From: an uncultured Sutterella sp.
Lineage (GTDB): Bacteria; Pseudomonadota; Gammaproteobacteria; Burkholderiales; Burkholderiaceae_F
Direction: 5' to 3'
DNA length: 64,000 bases
NCBI GenBank assembly: GCA_905202595.1
Contig: CAJKSP010000008.1
Location: 6,430-70,429 of the forward strand
A program made the position numbers and the translations under genes. Each line of letters starts with the position of its first letter. Within the stretch, counting starts at the first letter, position 1. The notes under the pieces are model-generated. The model saw only the letters and a program-made list of their open reading frames with translations, had not been told where the DNA came from and searched no databases. Below, piece after piece: positions 52,196 to 60,816 of the stretch.

Positions 52196-52300
52196 CTACC
52201 GAAACTTGCTGTTGGATCCTCTTCTTTTCAAAGATAGCCCGCCGGATTCCCCCGCATTCATGCGGGGGAGGGGGAGGAAGGTCACAGAACGGCAAACAGA

Positions 52301-53089
52301 TCAGCGCGCCGCATTCTTCTTCACGACGGCAACCGCATTGAGCGTGCGGGGAAAGCCCAGATACGGCACCGCAATATGAATGGCATCGAGCAGATTCTGG
52401 CGGGTATTGCCCACGGCCAGATTGCCGGCGCAATGGCTTGCCAGCTGCGGCTCGCAGCCGCCGAGCGCGGCGATCGCGACGAACGTGACCAGCTCGCGGC
52501 ACTGCAGATCGAGGCCACTTCTCGTATAAAAGTCGCCGAAGCACCAGCCCGAAAGATCGTCGACCACAATCCCGCGATCCTCAGGCTGCGCATTCTTGTG
52601 CATCTGCGCAATGGCGTCGCCGAAGATCTGCGTCTGTACGGCCAGGCCCTTTTCAAAGCGGTTCTCATCCGTCACGGTCTTCTGGCTTTCAAGCGGCAGC
52701 TTCACACCCGCCGCAGCCATGGCTTCATTCACTGGAGGCAGAACCGCCTTGACGCGACCGATGCCGACGTAGGCTGCACAGTGATAAACCGCTTCCTTGA
52801 CCGCTATCGGGGAAATGCCGGCAGCAAGCGCCTTGGCGGCGACCAAGCCGGCATCGGCCGGCGTGCCTGCCGCCGTCGTCGCGGCGAGCAGCGCACAGTA
52901 TTTCATCAGGGGAGAAAGCGACTTGCCGCGGCCTTCCACCCGCAGCATGCGCTCCGTCATCTCCGTGATATCCGGATCAAGGTCCGCTGAAGCCGACGAA
53001 GCGGCGGCGGGCTGCGACAAAGCGAATGCCGCGCAGGCGGCAGAGCCCGCCAGAACAGCTTGACGGCGGCTGATGTTTTCTTGTGCCAT
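52301..53089 (-). CDS. Exported protein with two carboxymuconolactone-decarboxylase-like domains
   Basis: 262 residues. Tat-type signal (ISRRQAVLAGSAACAAF) and a clean AAGGAG site. Two CMD domains: about 55-125 (MKYCALLAATTAAGTPADAGLVAAKALAAGISPIAVKEAVYHCAAYVGIGR) and about 165-250 (RELVTFVAIAALGGCEPQLASHCAGNLAVGNTRQNLLDAIHIAVPYLGFPR). The AhpD CXXC redox pair is absent. CMD proteins range from decarboxylases to peroxide-related oxidoreductases and gut Burkholderiales carry many exported ones; Tat export suggests folding or cofactor loading in the cytoplasm. Function not known. Confidence 0.82.
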   Translation of the reverse strand: MAQENISRRQAVLAGSAACAAFALSQPAAASSASADLDPDITEMTERMLRVEGRGKSLSPLMKYCALLAATTAAGTPADAGLVAAKALAAGISPIAVKEAVYHCAAYVGIGRVKAVLPPVNEAMAAAGVKLPLESQKTVTDENRFEKGLAVQTQIFGDAIAQMHKNAQPEDRGIVVDDLSGWCFGDFYTRSGLDLQCRELVTFVAIAALGGCEPQLASHCAGNLAVGNTRQNLLDAIHIAVPYLGFPRTLNAVAVVKKNAAR

Positions 53090-53319
53090 ACGAACTCCTT
53101 GAGAAAAAAAAGAAGCATCTGTGCAGAAGCGCCGCTGCGTCCGCCGGCGCCTCTTTTCTTTTAATGGAGGCTAGCGGCCATCGTCAGATTCCGAACGTGC
53201 AAACCCGCCTAAAAATTGCCTGATCGGCGCAGCCTCATTCTTTTGGCGCGCCCGCTATAGTGCAGGCAGGAGCCGCAGCCTCAGCCGCGCTTGTCCGCTT
53301 TTCCTTTCTCACGATCAGC

Positions 53320-55857
53320 ATGTCTCCTTCCGCCTCAGCCCTTCTGGGCCGCTTCGCCGCCGCACCGTCCGAAAGCATCCGCCTCGGGGGCGGCGCTGCT
53401 GCTGCTGCCGCCGCTGCGCTTCTCACAGCCGCCGCGCTTTTTGCCGCCGCCCACTGGATCGAATGGCCGCCGATGCTTCGCACCGCCGTCTTCGGCTGTG
53501 CAGCGCTTGTCTCTGCACTCCCGCTCCTCTCGCTCAAACGACTGCCGAACGGCTCGCTCCGCCGAGACGGCGCGGCGCTTCTGCACGGGCTCCTTCTCGG
53601 CCTGTTTCTCATCGTCATCGGACAAACCTGGCAGTCCGGCGCAGGCGGAGAAGCCCTTATGCTCAGCTGGTCGCTGCTGCTCCTGCCCTGGGTCGTCGCC
53701 GTCCGCGGTCCGCTTGTTTTCTCCCTCTGGTTTGCGGCTGCAAGCACGGGCCTGGCGCTTCAAGGCGCAGCCCTCAGCGGCCTGCATCTTGACGAACGGC
53801 TCCTTGACGACCTTCTTCCGGCCTCGCTCTTCACCGTCATCTGGACGGCGGCGCTGCCGCTGGCAGCGCGCTTTCGGCAGCAACATGCCGCCGGCTCTGC
53901 CGGCGGCCGTCTGCGCTCTGCGGCCGTGCTCCCCGAGCTGCTCTTCCTCTTCCTCGCTTCCGCACTGCCTGCGGGTCTGCTCGCTGTGCTCGGCCTTTCT
54001 GAATCTTCGCCGCTTCTTCCTCTGTACGGCCTTCTCTTTGCCGCCGGCGCCGCTGCGCTGCTGGCTTCGCGCACGCTGGAAGGCGCTGCGCTTGTCGTCA
54101 TCGGGGCCGCCTTTTGGATCTGCGGCCTGGCCATGGCGCTGATGCCTGGAGACGCCGCCCTATTCCCCTGCGCCGTCATTCTGGCGGCGGGCCTCATCCT
54201 GGCCGGCCGACTCTCCTCCATGCGGGCGCAGACGGAAGCGCAGCGCCTTGGACGAAGCGCGCCTGCCGCTTCCTCGCTCCTGCCGAAAGCCGCCGCCGCA
54301 CTTGCCGGCGCATGCTTCGTGCTGGCGCTTCTTCTCCTTGTCTTCTCCGTCCTCAATGTGCCGGCGGGCACCGCTGCGCTCATCTTTTTAGGCGCCGGCC
54401 TCGCTGCCGAGGCGCTGCGCTCGTTCGCGGAGAAGTCGGATCGACGCTGCGCCAGCTGCAGCGCGCTGCGCCTCTTCGCGCGTCTCTTCTGTGCTGCGGG
54501 CTTTCTCTTTTCGCTGCTCTACCTTTCAGATGCGGCACTCTCCGGGACGGCGCTGCGCACAGCGACGATCGGCATCGTGCTTGCCCTGCTGCTTCGTTCG
54601 CGCCTGGCGCTCTTTGCAGGCTTTGCCACCGCCGCGGGCTTTGATCCTTCCATCTTTCCGGATCTGGCGCATATCGCCCTGCTTCTGACTGCCGCTGCAT
54701 GCGCAGCGCTGCTCTCGCCACAAGCATCACGCCGGCGCTTCGCGCGCCGAGCGCTGACGCCGCTCCTTCTTTTCCTCTTTCTCGCGTCGCTTGCCGATCT
54801 GCCCGAATCGCCCTTGGCCGAACTGAGCTGGCACACCGACTGGGGCACAGCGGACATTCTGATTGTCGCGGCCGCCGCAGCAGCAGCGGCTGCCGCCGCG
54901 CTGAAAAAGCGAGCGACCACCGGCTTTCGAGCAGTCTGCGCCGCACTGCTTTTCATTCTCCTCGCTGCGACGCTCAGCGTCTGGAGCGCTCCGCTGACGC
55001 TCTCGCTTCTCGCCGCCGCCTCCGCTTCGCTCGGCGCACGCCAAACGCCGCCGAAGGATCGATACGCCAGCGAGCTCCTCCTCTTCTTCATTGCGCTCTC
55101 CATCGCGAGCTGCGGATGCCGCTACGCGCTTGCGCCATCGGATGCAGGCATCAATCTGCTTGCAGCCGCCGCCTGCAGCCAAGCCGTTCTTGCCGCCATC
55201 CTGCTCTCCGCCGCCCTGGTGCTGGCTGCGCCTGCCTGGCCGGGATTTGTGCGCGAGTCAGCGCTGAATCAGACGCCCGACGCCCCAGCGCCTCAGCTCC
55301 CCGCCGCTGCGTCGGCTCTTCAGCGCCGTCCCTTCGCTTGGGCCAATGCAGCGCTTGCGCTTGCCGCGCTTCTCATCTCCGCCGCGCTCTGCGGACAAAG
55401 AATTGCAGCAGACGAGTCGCTTCTTGCTAACGGAAGCCGCTATGAAGCCGCGCTTCTCCCGACGGACCCGCGCGACATTCTCATGGGCGACTATGCGGCG
55501 CTCCGCTATGACCTTGGCCTCACGGAAGCCGACATCCAAGCTGCAGCTCAAAGCGCCCTGGCTGACGGAGGACATCCGGGCCGCCTCACGGCCTGTCTTG
55601 CGCTGCAGAAGGGACGGCTCGTCATGACGGGAGCGGCCGACCCGGAAATCGCGCAGCTCGCCTGCCCGGCAGACACGGCGCTCCAGGTTCCCCTCCGAGC
55701 CGGCTCTCCGCAGCTGCCGCGCCGCTGGTTCTTCCCTTCTGGAGAGGCGGAACGCTACGAAGCCGCACGCTATGCAGCGCTTCGCTGCAGCGGCCGGCGC
55801 TGCCTCCTCGAAGCGCTCCTCGACCAGAACCGCCAGATCATTCGCCCGAGGCAGTGA
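53320..55857 (+). CDS. Large membrane protein with DUF2157, DUF4401-like and GDYXXLXY parts
   Basis: 845 residues from the ATG at 53320; a GTG at 53260 in the same frame overlaps a -10-like TATAGT and is less likely. About twenty or more hydrophobic segments. The N-terminal part has the DUF2157 pattern (GLFLIVIGQTWQSGAGGEALMLSWSLLLLPWVV), the middle resembles DUF4401, and the C-terminal periplasmic part carries GDYAALRYDLG, the GDYXXLXY signature, inside ILMGDYAALRYD. These parts are often encoded by two adjacent genes; here they are one. Function unknown. Alanine/leucine-rich with low complexity (poly-Ala near residue 530). Confidence 0.78.
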   Translation: MSPSASALLGRFAAAPSESIRLGGGAAAAAAAALLTAAALFAAAHWIEWPPMLRTAVFGCAALVSALPLLSLKRLPNGSLRRDGAALLHGLLLGLFLIVIGQTWQSGAGGEALMLSWSLLLLPWVVAVRGPLVFSLWFAAASTGLALQGAALSGLHLDERLLDDLLPASLFTVIWTAALPLAARFRQQHAAGSAGGRLRSAAVLPELLFLFLASALPAGLLAVLGLSESSPLLPLYGLLFAAGAAALLASRTLEGAALVVIGAAFWICGLAMALMPGDAALFPCAVILAAGLILAGRLSSMRAQTEAQRLGRSAPAASSLLPKAAAALAGACFVLALLLLVFSVLNVPAGTAALIFLGAGLAAEALRSFAEKSDRRCASCSALRLFARLFCAAGFLFSLLYLSDAALSGTALRTATIGIVLALLLRSRLALFAGFATAAGFDPSIFPDLAHIALLLTAAACAALLSPQASRRRFARRALTPLLLFLFLASLADLPESPLAELSWHTDWGTADILIVAAAAAAAAAAALKKRATTGFRAVCAALLFILLAATLSVWSAPLTLSLLAAASASLGARQTPPKDRYASELLLFFIALSIASCGCRYALAPSDAGINLLAAAACSQAVLAAILLSAALVLAAPAWPGFVRESALNQTPDAPAPQLPAAASALQRRPFAWANAALALAALLISAALCGQRIAADESLLANGSRYEAALLPTDPRDILMGDYAALRYDLGLTEADIQAAAQSALADGGHPGRLTACLALQKGRLVMTGAADPEIAQLACPADTALQVPLRAGSPQLPRRWFFPSGEAERYEAARYAALRCSGRRCLLEALLDQNRQIIRPRQ

Positions 55858-55922
55858 GGCGCGGCAGCTGCTGGCCTCTGAGCGGCGCCACCGCTTTCTG
55901 CAGGACAGCGCTGCTCATGCTT

Positions 55923-55962
55923 GGCTCCGAGCGGCTTTAAACTCGGAGCCGCTCATTTTTTT
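55923..55962 (+). terminator. Intrinsic terminator after the DUF2157/GDYXXLXY gene
   Basis: GGCTCCGAG / CTCGGAGCC with a 10-base loop followed by a seven-T run, 65 bp after the stop. Confidence 0.85.
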
Positions 55963-56031
55963 ATTCCTCAGGAGGAGCCGGCGCACGCTTTCTCCGCTGC
56001 AGCGATGCGGCAGAAAATGCGCCGGCATGGC

Positions 56032-57252
56032 ATGACAGACAACACTGACATTGAGAGCGAAGAAGAAGCCGAAAAGGCTGATGCCGCAGTGCTCCAAACG
56101 GCGCTTCAGACCTTTCGAAGCGCTGACATTTTCTGCCGCGTGATCGACAACTTCGGCGACGCAGGCGTCTGCTGGCGCCTCGCCAAGCGCCTGGCATCCT
56201 TCGGACTGACGGTGCGGCTTGTGATCGATCGTCCCGACATCCTCGGCAAGCTCGTTCCCGAACTCAACTCGGCGGCCGACGCCTCCCAAGCGGAAGGCAT
56301 TGAGGTGCGCGCCTGGGATGCGTTCTCTCGAGAGACGCAGCCGCAGACGGCCGGCCTCGTCATTGAAACATTTGCATGCCGCATTCCTGAAGCCTACGAA
56401 AAGGCCCTCGCCGCCGAAGCGGAGGCTGCGAAGGCAGAAAAGCGGCCGGCACGCTTCTTCTACTTCAATCTCGACTACCTCTCGGCAGAAAAATGGGTTG
56501 AGGACTTCCACAATGTCTGGGGGCTCCACCCGACGCTGCCGATTCGCAAGCTCTGGTTCTTCCCGGGATTCACCGACAAGACGGGCGGCGTCTGCATTGA
56601 AGACGGCTACCTTGAGCGCGAATCGCACTTCAAGGATTCAGAGCGCGATGCCTTTCTGAAGAGTCTCGGCGCCGACCCGCAGGCGCTGACGCTTTTCTTC
56701 TTCTCCTACCCCTCGAACCCCGTCGAGGCGCTTGCCGAGGGCGCGGCGCTCTACGGCGACCCGCTCACGATTCTGGCGGCGCCGGGAGAGGCGGGCGACA
56801 AGCTTGAAGCCGCCGTCGCCAAACTAGGCGCTGCGGCATCGAACGTACACATCGTCCGCCCTGGATTCTTCCCGCAGCGCGACTTCGACCGAGTGCTCTG
56901 GGCTTGCGACGCCGCCGTGATTCGCGGCGAAGACAGCTTCGTGCGCGCGCAGCTCGCCGGACTGCCGCTGCTTTGGTCGACCTATCCCACTGCAGACAAG
57001 GGACATCTGAAAAAGCTTGAAGCCTGGCTGGAGCGCATCGGCCCCTTCTTCCGGCCTGGCTCTCTTAAGGACGACTTTGTGCGCGCAAACCGCCGCTGGG
57101 TCGCGGGCGACATCAGCGCCGGCGACATCTCGCGCTTCCTGGCCGCCGTGCCGGAATTTTGGTCAGGCGCAAGAAACTGGCGCCGCGGCCTTTTTGCACG
57201 CGGCGACCTGGCGCGGCGCATGCTCATCCGCGCCGCAGCGCAGGACGAATAG
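56032..57252 (+). CDS. earP: EF-P arginine rhamnosyltransferase EarP
   Basis: 406 residues from MTDNTDIES at 56032; other in-frame ATGs at 56005 and 56017 are possible and none has a well-placed ribosome site. EarP (formerly DUF2331) transfers rhamnose from dTDP-rhamnose to Arg32 of EF-P. The family start DIFCRVIDNFGDAGVCWRLAKRLA, the FFYFNLDYLSAEKWVEDFHNVWGLHP block, KLWFFPGFTDKTGGV, and the nucleotide-binding WACDAAVIRGEDSFVRAQLAGLPLLWSTYP segment are all present. efp itself lies 0.7 kb downstream, in the same direction, and does carry Arg32. Confidence 0.93.
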   Translation: MTDNTDIESEEEAEKADAAVLQTALQTFRSADIFCRVIDNFGDAGVCWRLAKRLASFGLTVRLVIDRPDILGKLVPELNSAADASQAEGIEVRAWDAFSRETQPQTAGLVIETFACRIPEAYEKALAAEAEAAKAEKRPARFFYFNLDYLSAEKWVEDFHNVWGLHPTLPIRKLWFFPGFTDKTGGVCIEDGYLERESHFKDSERDAFLKSLGADPQALTLFFFSYPSNPVEALAEGAALYGDPLTILAAPGEAGDKLEAAVAKLGAAASNVHIVRPGFFPQRDFDRVLWACDAAVIRGEDSFVRAQLAGLPLLWSTYPTADKGHLKKLEAWLERIGPFFRPGSLKDDFVRANRRWVAGDISAGDISRFLAAVPEFWSGARNWRRGLFARGDLARRMLIRAAAQDE

Positions 57253-57263
57253 CCGCCAGTCCT

Positions 57264-57713
57264 TCATTTGCCGCTGAAGAGCCCCCGGAGACGCCGGCCG
57301 ATCACTCGCCCGGCAATGCCGGCCTTTCTAAGGGCCGGCTTCTCGCTTTCCTCAAGCCTTTCCATCGCAAGGCTCGATTTTTCCGCCGCCCAATCGCCGG
57401 CTTCCCGCACAGCCTTTCCGGCCGCGCGGCCGGCGCGCTCGGCGCTCCCCGGCGCCGGCGCGAGCCTGGAGAGCTGCTCGCCGGCGAAATCGGCCGCCTT
57501 TTCCGCGCCTTCCCGGATCGCCTCTGCCGCTTCTTCAGTCTTTTCCTCCACTGCGGCGCGCGCCTTGCCCGGAAGCTCCCTCACGGCTTCCCGCGCACCT
57601 TCCATCTTCAGCAGCCGGCGGCGCGAGAGGTCGACATGCTCCTCCTCGCCGCCGCTCTTTCGCTTCTCGTCACTTTCCGGGCTGTTCGAGCCCGCTTCCG
57701 TCATTTTGCTCAT
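57264..57713 (-). CDS. Small hydrophilic helical protein of unknown function
   Basis: 149 residues, no signal or membrane segment, very rich in Ala, Glu, Arg and Lys. The centre (AREAVRELPGKARAAVEEKTEEAAEAIREGAEKAADFAGEQ) is a long amphipathic helix with 11-residue-like periodicity, resembling LEA-type or YtxH/phasin-like proteins; the end (GIAGRVIGRRLRGLFSGK) is basic. AAGGA lies about 10 bp before the ATG. It is convergent with earP and overlaps no other supported gene. Could be a stress or granule-associated protein; no assignment. Confidence 0.55.
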   Translation of the reverse strand: MSKMTEAGSNSPESDEKRKSGGEEEHVDLSRRRLLKMEGAREAVRELPGKARAAVEEKTEEAAEAIREGAEKAADFAGEQLSRLAPAPGSAERAGRAAGKAVREAGDWAAEKSSLAMERLEESEKPALRKAGIAGRVIGRRLRGLFSGK

Positions 57714-57852
57714 TCGTTTGCATCCTTGCCGTTTCGAGGCGGACTCGCGCTCGCCTTTCGATCGGGTCCGCAGCGCCCCATATTGTTGCGCATCAGCGGC
57801 GCTGCAGCAGCCTTCATGCGCGCCGTCACAAACCGCTCACCATGTCAAACTC

Positions 57853-57896
57853 GCGCATCATTCGGTTTTGCTAGAATGATGCGCTAAAGTTTTTTT
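57853..57896 (+). promoter_or_regulatory. 10-bp inverted repeat with T-run upstream of efp
   Basis: GCGCATCATT (57853-57862) and AATGATGCGC (57875-57884) form a perfect stem, followed by TAAAG and seven T. The -10-like TAGAAT at 57873-57878 lies within it. It looks like a terminator, but no rightward gene ends just before it, so it could be an operator overlapping the efp promoter or an attenuator. Confidence 0.5.
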
Positions 57897-57975
57897 CCTT
57901 GTCCTTGCACCCCTTCCGCGAGAGGAGGCCGTGCCGTAGGACTATGCGAACAACTCTGCTAGAGGTATTGAAGCA

Positions 57976-58533
57976 ATGAAAACCGCACAGGAACTGCGCG
58001 TCGGCAACGTCTTCATGGTCGGCAAGGACCCGATGGTCGTTGTCAAGGCTGAATATCAGAAGGGCGGCCGCGGCGCTTCCACCGTCAAGATGAAGATGAA
58101 GAACCTGCTCACGAACGGCACGACCGAAACGGTCTTCCGCGCCGACGACAAGTTCGAAGATCTCATCCTCGACCGCAAGGAAGTCACCTACTCCTACTTC
58201 GCTGATCCGCACTACGTCTGGATGGACGACGAGTACAACCAGTATGAAGTCGACGCCGACGTGATGGTCGAAGCCCTCAAGTACCTTGAGGACGGCATGA
58301 CCGCTGAATGCGTCTTCTACGAAGGCCGTCCGATCTCGATCGAACTGCCGACGATTCTCGTCCGCGAAGTCGTCTACACCGAGCCTGCCGTCAAGGGCGA
58401 CACCTCCGGCAAGGTCATGAAGCCCGCCAAGCTCGCCACGGGCTACGAGCTTGAAGTCCCGGCCTTCGTGAACACCGGCGACAAGATCGAAATCGACACC
58501 CGCACGGGCGAATACCGCAACCGCGTGAAGTAA
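57976..58533 (+). CDS. efp: Elongation factor P
   Basis: 185 residues, the usual three beta-barrel domains. Position 32 in the loop QKGGRGAS is Arg, not Lys, so this is the EarP-dependent type modified by rhamnose; earP is encoded just upstream. EF-P binds between P and E sites and relieves stalling at polyproline. Ends with the canonical TGEYRNRVK. A terminator follows at 58561. Confidence 0.97.
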   Translation: MKTAQELRVGNVFMVGKDPMVVVKAEYQKGGRGASTVKMKMKNLLTNGTTETVFRADDKFEDLILDRKEVTYSYFADPHYVWMDDEYNQYEVDADVMVEALKYLEDGMTAECVFYEGRPISIELPTILVREVVYTEPAVKGDTSGKVMKPAKLATGYELEVPAFVNTGDKIEIDTRTGEYRNRVK

Positions 58534-58560
58534 TTCGCGCCAGCGGCATTTCTTGTCGTC

Positions 58561-58600
58561 AAAGCCCGGTTCGGCATCTGCCGCACCGGGCTTTGCTGTT
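58561..58600 (+). terminator. Intrinsic terminator after efp
   Basis: AAAGCCCGGT / ACCGGGCTTT, a 10-bp stem with a 14-base loop and a TTTGCTGTTT tail, 28 bp after the stop. Confidence 0.85.
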
Positions 58601-58723
58601 TCTGCCGCCAGAGCCCGAATTCGCTCCCCTTGCCGCGCTTGGCCCTACAATTTCTGCCGTTGCGTGCGCATGAAGCCGCTCCAAGCGGCCGCAGCGCGAC
58701 TTTCTACGGCTTGAAGCACACTC

Positions 58724-59140
58724 ATGGACATCAAAAAAGACAACGCGATGTACATGCGCATCGCGCAAATCACCGCCGAGCGCAGCTATGCGAAGCGCCT
58801 TAAAGTGGGCTGCGTCATCGTCAAGAACCATTCCATCATTTCATTTGGCTGGAACGGCATGCCGACGGGCTACGACAACTGCTGCGAAGTCGAGGTTGAC
58901 GGCAAGCTCGTCACGCGCCCCGAGGTGCAGCATGCCGAGCTCAACGCCATCGCGAAGCTCGCAGAAAACGGCTACTCCTCCAAGGACGCCGCCATCTTCA
59001 TTACGCATAGCCCCTGCATTCACTGCGCGCTTCTCATTCAGAAGTGCGGCATTTCGCAAGTCTTCTATCACGAGCTTTACCGCAGCGACGAAGGCCTCAA
59101 GTTTCTCGAGCATGCGGGCATTGAAGTGCACCAGCTCTAG
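58724..59140 (+). CDS. dCMP deaminase family protein (ComEB-like)
   Basis: 138 residues. The zinc site is complete: HAELNAI (His and catalytic Glu) and SPCIHCALLI (two Cys). An additional zinc-ligand-like CCEVEVDGK segment and the GWNGMPTGYDNCCE loop are typical of deoxycytidylate deaminases, which convert dCMP to dUMP for thymidylate synthesis; ComEB-type proteins share the pattern. No clear ribosome site precedes the ATG. A GC-rich stem-loop (59155-59185) without a long T-run follows. Confidence 0.88.
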   Translation: MDIKKDNAMYMRIAQITAERSYAKRLKVGCVIVKNHSIISFGWNGMPTGYDNCCEVEVDGKLVTRPEVQHAELNAIAKLAENGYSSKDAAIFITHSPCIHCALLIQKCGISQVFYHELYRSDEGLKFLEHAGIEVHQL

Positions 59141-59200
59141 CTTCAGGCGCATAGCGCCCGCCGCGCTCAGTCAAACGGCGGGCGTGCGGCTGCGTTCGGC

Positions 59201-60580
59201 CTACTGCTTCTTCGGATAAAAGGCGGAGCAGGCCGCCGTAGCAACAAGGAGCGCCGCGACAAAAATGAACGCGGCATGCAGCGACGTCGCATGCGCAATG
59301 GCGCCGATCAGCGCAGGGCCGACCAGAATGCCGCTGTAGCCCACAGTTGAAACGGCCGCGAGCGCCGTGCTCATCGGCATGCGCTTCTGCCGTCCGGTCT
59401 CGGAGAACGTGACGGGCGTGATGTTGGCCGCGCCGATGCCGACGACGAAGAAGGCCGCACAGGTAACGTAGGCATTATTGAAAGCGACGGCGCAGCCAAA
59501 CGCGGCTGCAGCCAGCGCAGAGCCCGCAAGCACGGTGCGGCGAGGCCCCAGCAGATTCACGGCGCGCCCGCCGATTAGGCGCATGATCGTCATGGCCACA
59601 GAAAAAAGCGCATAGCCCATGCCGGCATTTTCCATCGCCGCCCCCTGCTCGCGGGTGAGCAGAAGGCCGCCCCAGTCGAGAATCGCCCCTTCTGCAAGAT
59701 AGAGCACGAAGGTCACAGCGCCGAAGATAATGACAATTCCGCGCGGAATGGCAATCTTCGAGCTGCCCTTCGCTTCTCGGCCTGCGCCGGCAAGCACCCA
59801 GTCGCCGAGCCCGATCCAGACGAGCGAGGCGAGGCTTGCGAGAAGAATCACCGCCGTCTCAATCGGCAGCCCGGCATGCAGGAAGAGCGTCATGATGAGC
59901 GAGCCCGCGACGCCGCCGATGGGATAGAACGCATAGAAGCCCGAGAGAATCGCCTTCTTCGAGCGCTTCTCCACTTCCACGGAATGCACGCTCATCGCCA
60001 CGTCGATGATGCCGACGGAGGCGCCGAAGAGCAGCAGAAACCCCGCCGTTGCATAGACGCTGAAGGGCGCCGAGAGCAGCATGCAGAGCGAGGCCGCAAT
60101 CGGGATGGCCCAGCGAAGCGTCTTCCTGCAGCCCCAGCGTCCGACGATGGCGCCCGAAAAAGGCATGGTTGTGAGCGAACCGAGCCCGAGGCAGAGCAGC
60201 AGCCAACCCATGTGCGCCTCGTCGAGATTGAGGCTCTGCCGCACATAAGGCACAAGCGTCGCCCAGAGCGCAAAAAAGAATCCGCCCAGGAAAAAAGAAA
60301 GCCTCGTGGCGGTGTAGGCCCGAGGCTCGCGGAATCGATCCAGGAAGCGCTGCCGGCGCGCTCGGCGCCTCGCGTCCTCCATCTCCTCCTCGTCGGGCGG
60401 CAGATCTACGGGTTCAGGAACGGCCTTTTCAGGCTCGCCTTCAGCGCATCGGCTCGTCGTCTCCGAAGCCGCCGCCGTCTCCATGCGAAGATCCTCGGCT
60501 GCACGAAGCGCTGAGGCTTCGCGCGGGTAAACGCAAGCTTCTGAAGCATCCGCATCGCGGCCGCTGCGCAGCGTCGTCAT
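59201..60580 (-). CDS. Major facilitator superfamily transporter with a long charged N-terminus
   Basis: 459 residues from MTTLRSGRDADAS at 60580, where AAGGAGG lies at ideal distance. Roughly 85 cytoplasmic residues rich in Glu, Arg and Ala precede the first of twelve membrane segments (TATRLSFFLGGFFFALWATLVPYV). The loop between helices 2 and 3 has GAIVGRWGCRKTLR, the MFS A-motif; the fold resembles the YbjJ-like group. Substrate unknown. Divergently placed from nothing; upstream are the terminator and gene of the M20 hydrolase. Confidence 0.85.
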   Translation of the reverse strand: MTTLRSGRDADASEACVYPREASALRAAEDLRMETAAASETTSRCAEGEPEKAVPEPVDLPPDEEEMEDARRRARRQRFLDRFREPRAYTATRLSFFLGGFFFALWATLVPYVRQSLNLDEAHMGWLLLCLGLGSLTTMPFSGAIVGRWGCRKTLRWAIPIAASLCMLLSAPFSVYATAGFLLLFGASVGIIDVAMSVHSVEVEKRSKKAILSGFYAFYPIGGVAGSLIMTLFLHAGLPIETAVILLASLASLVWIGLGDWVLAGAGREAKGSSKIAIPRGIVIIFGAVTFVLYLAEGAILDWGGLLLTREQGAAMENAGMGYALFSVAMTIMRLIGGRAVNLLGPRRTVLAGSALAAAAFGCAVAFNNAYVTCAAFFVVGIGAANITPVTFSETGRQKRMPMSTALAAVSTVGYSGILVGPALIGAIAHATSLHAAFIFVAALLVATAACSAFYPKKQ

Positions 60581-60635
60581 GGCACCTCCTTCTTCACCGA
60601 ACCCAGCCTGCCGGCATCCGCCTGAGACAGGCATG

Positions 60636-60668
60636 AAAAAGGGCGGACCTCGGGACCGAGGTCCGCCC
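60636..60668 (-). terminator. Intrinsic terminator after the first M20 amidohydrolase
   Basis: GGGCGGACCTC / GAGGTCCGCCC, an 11-bp stem followed on the minus strand by five T. It lies about 150 bp beyond the amidohydrolase stop and just before the MFS gene. Confidence 0.88.
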
Positions 60669-60816
60669 GTCTAGGCGAAAGATTGTACGAAAAAGCCGAA
60701 GAAGACCGCTAAGACTTCATCCTCGCGCTTTCCCTAATCCGGCGCGCTGCAGCCGATCTTGGCGAATAGACCGCTTAGGCCGAAGCGCCAGGCGAGAGGG
60801 CTGCGTGCGCAGCGGC

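Larger units (their letters stand above)
51672..52300. other. AT-rich non-coding region upstream of the disrupted porin
   Basis: About 630 bp. 51770-51860 is strongly AT-rich and is the best place for a porin promoter, though no clean -35/-10 pair can be fixed. It contains the G9 tract at 51754-51762, a hairpin with T-run at 52166-52195 and a CCCCCGCAT / ATGCGGGGG stem at 52249-52268 just past the next gene. A 64-codon open frame at 51916 has no family resemblance and is not called. Confidence 0.5.
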
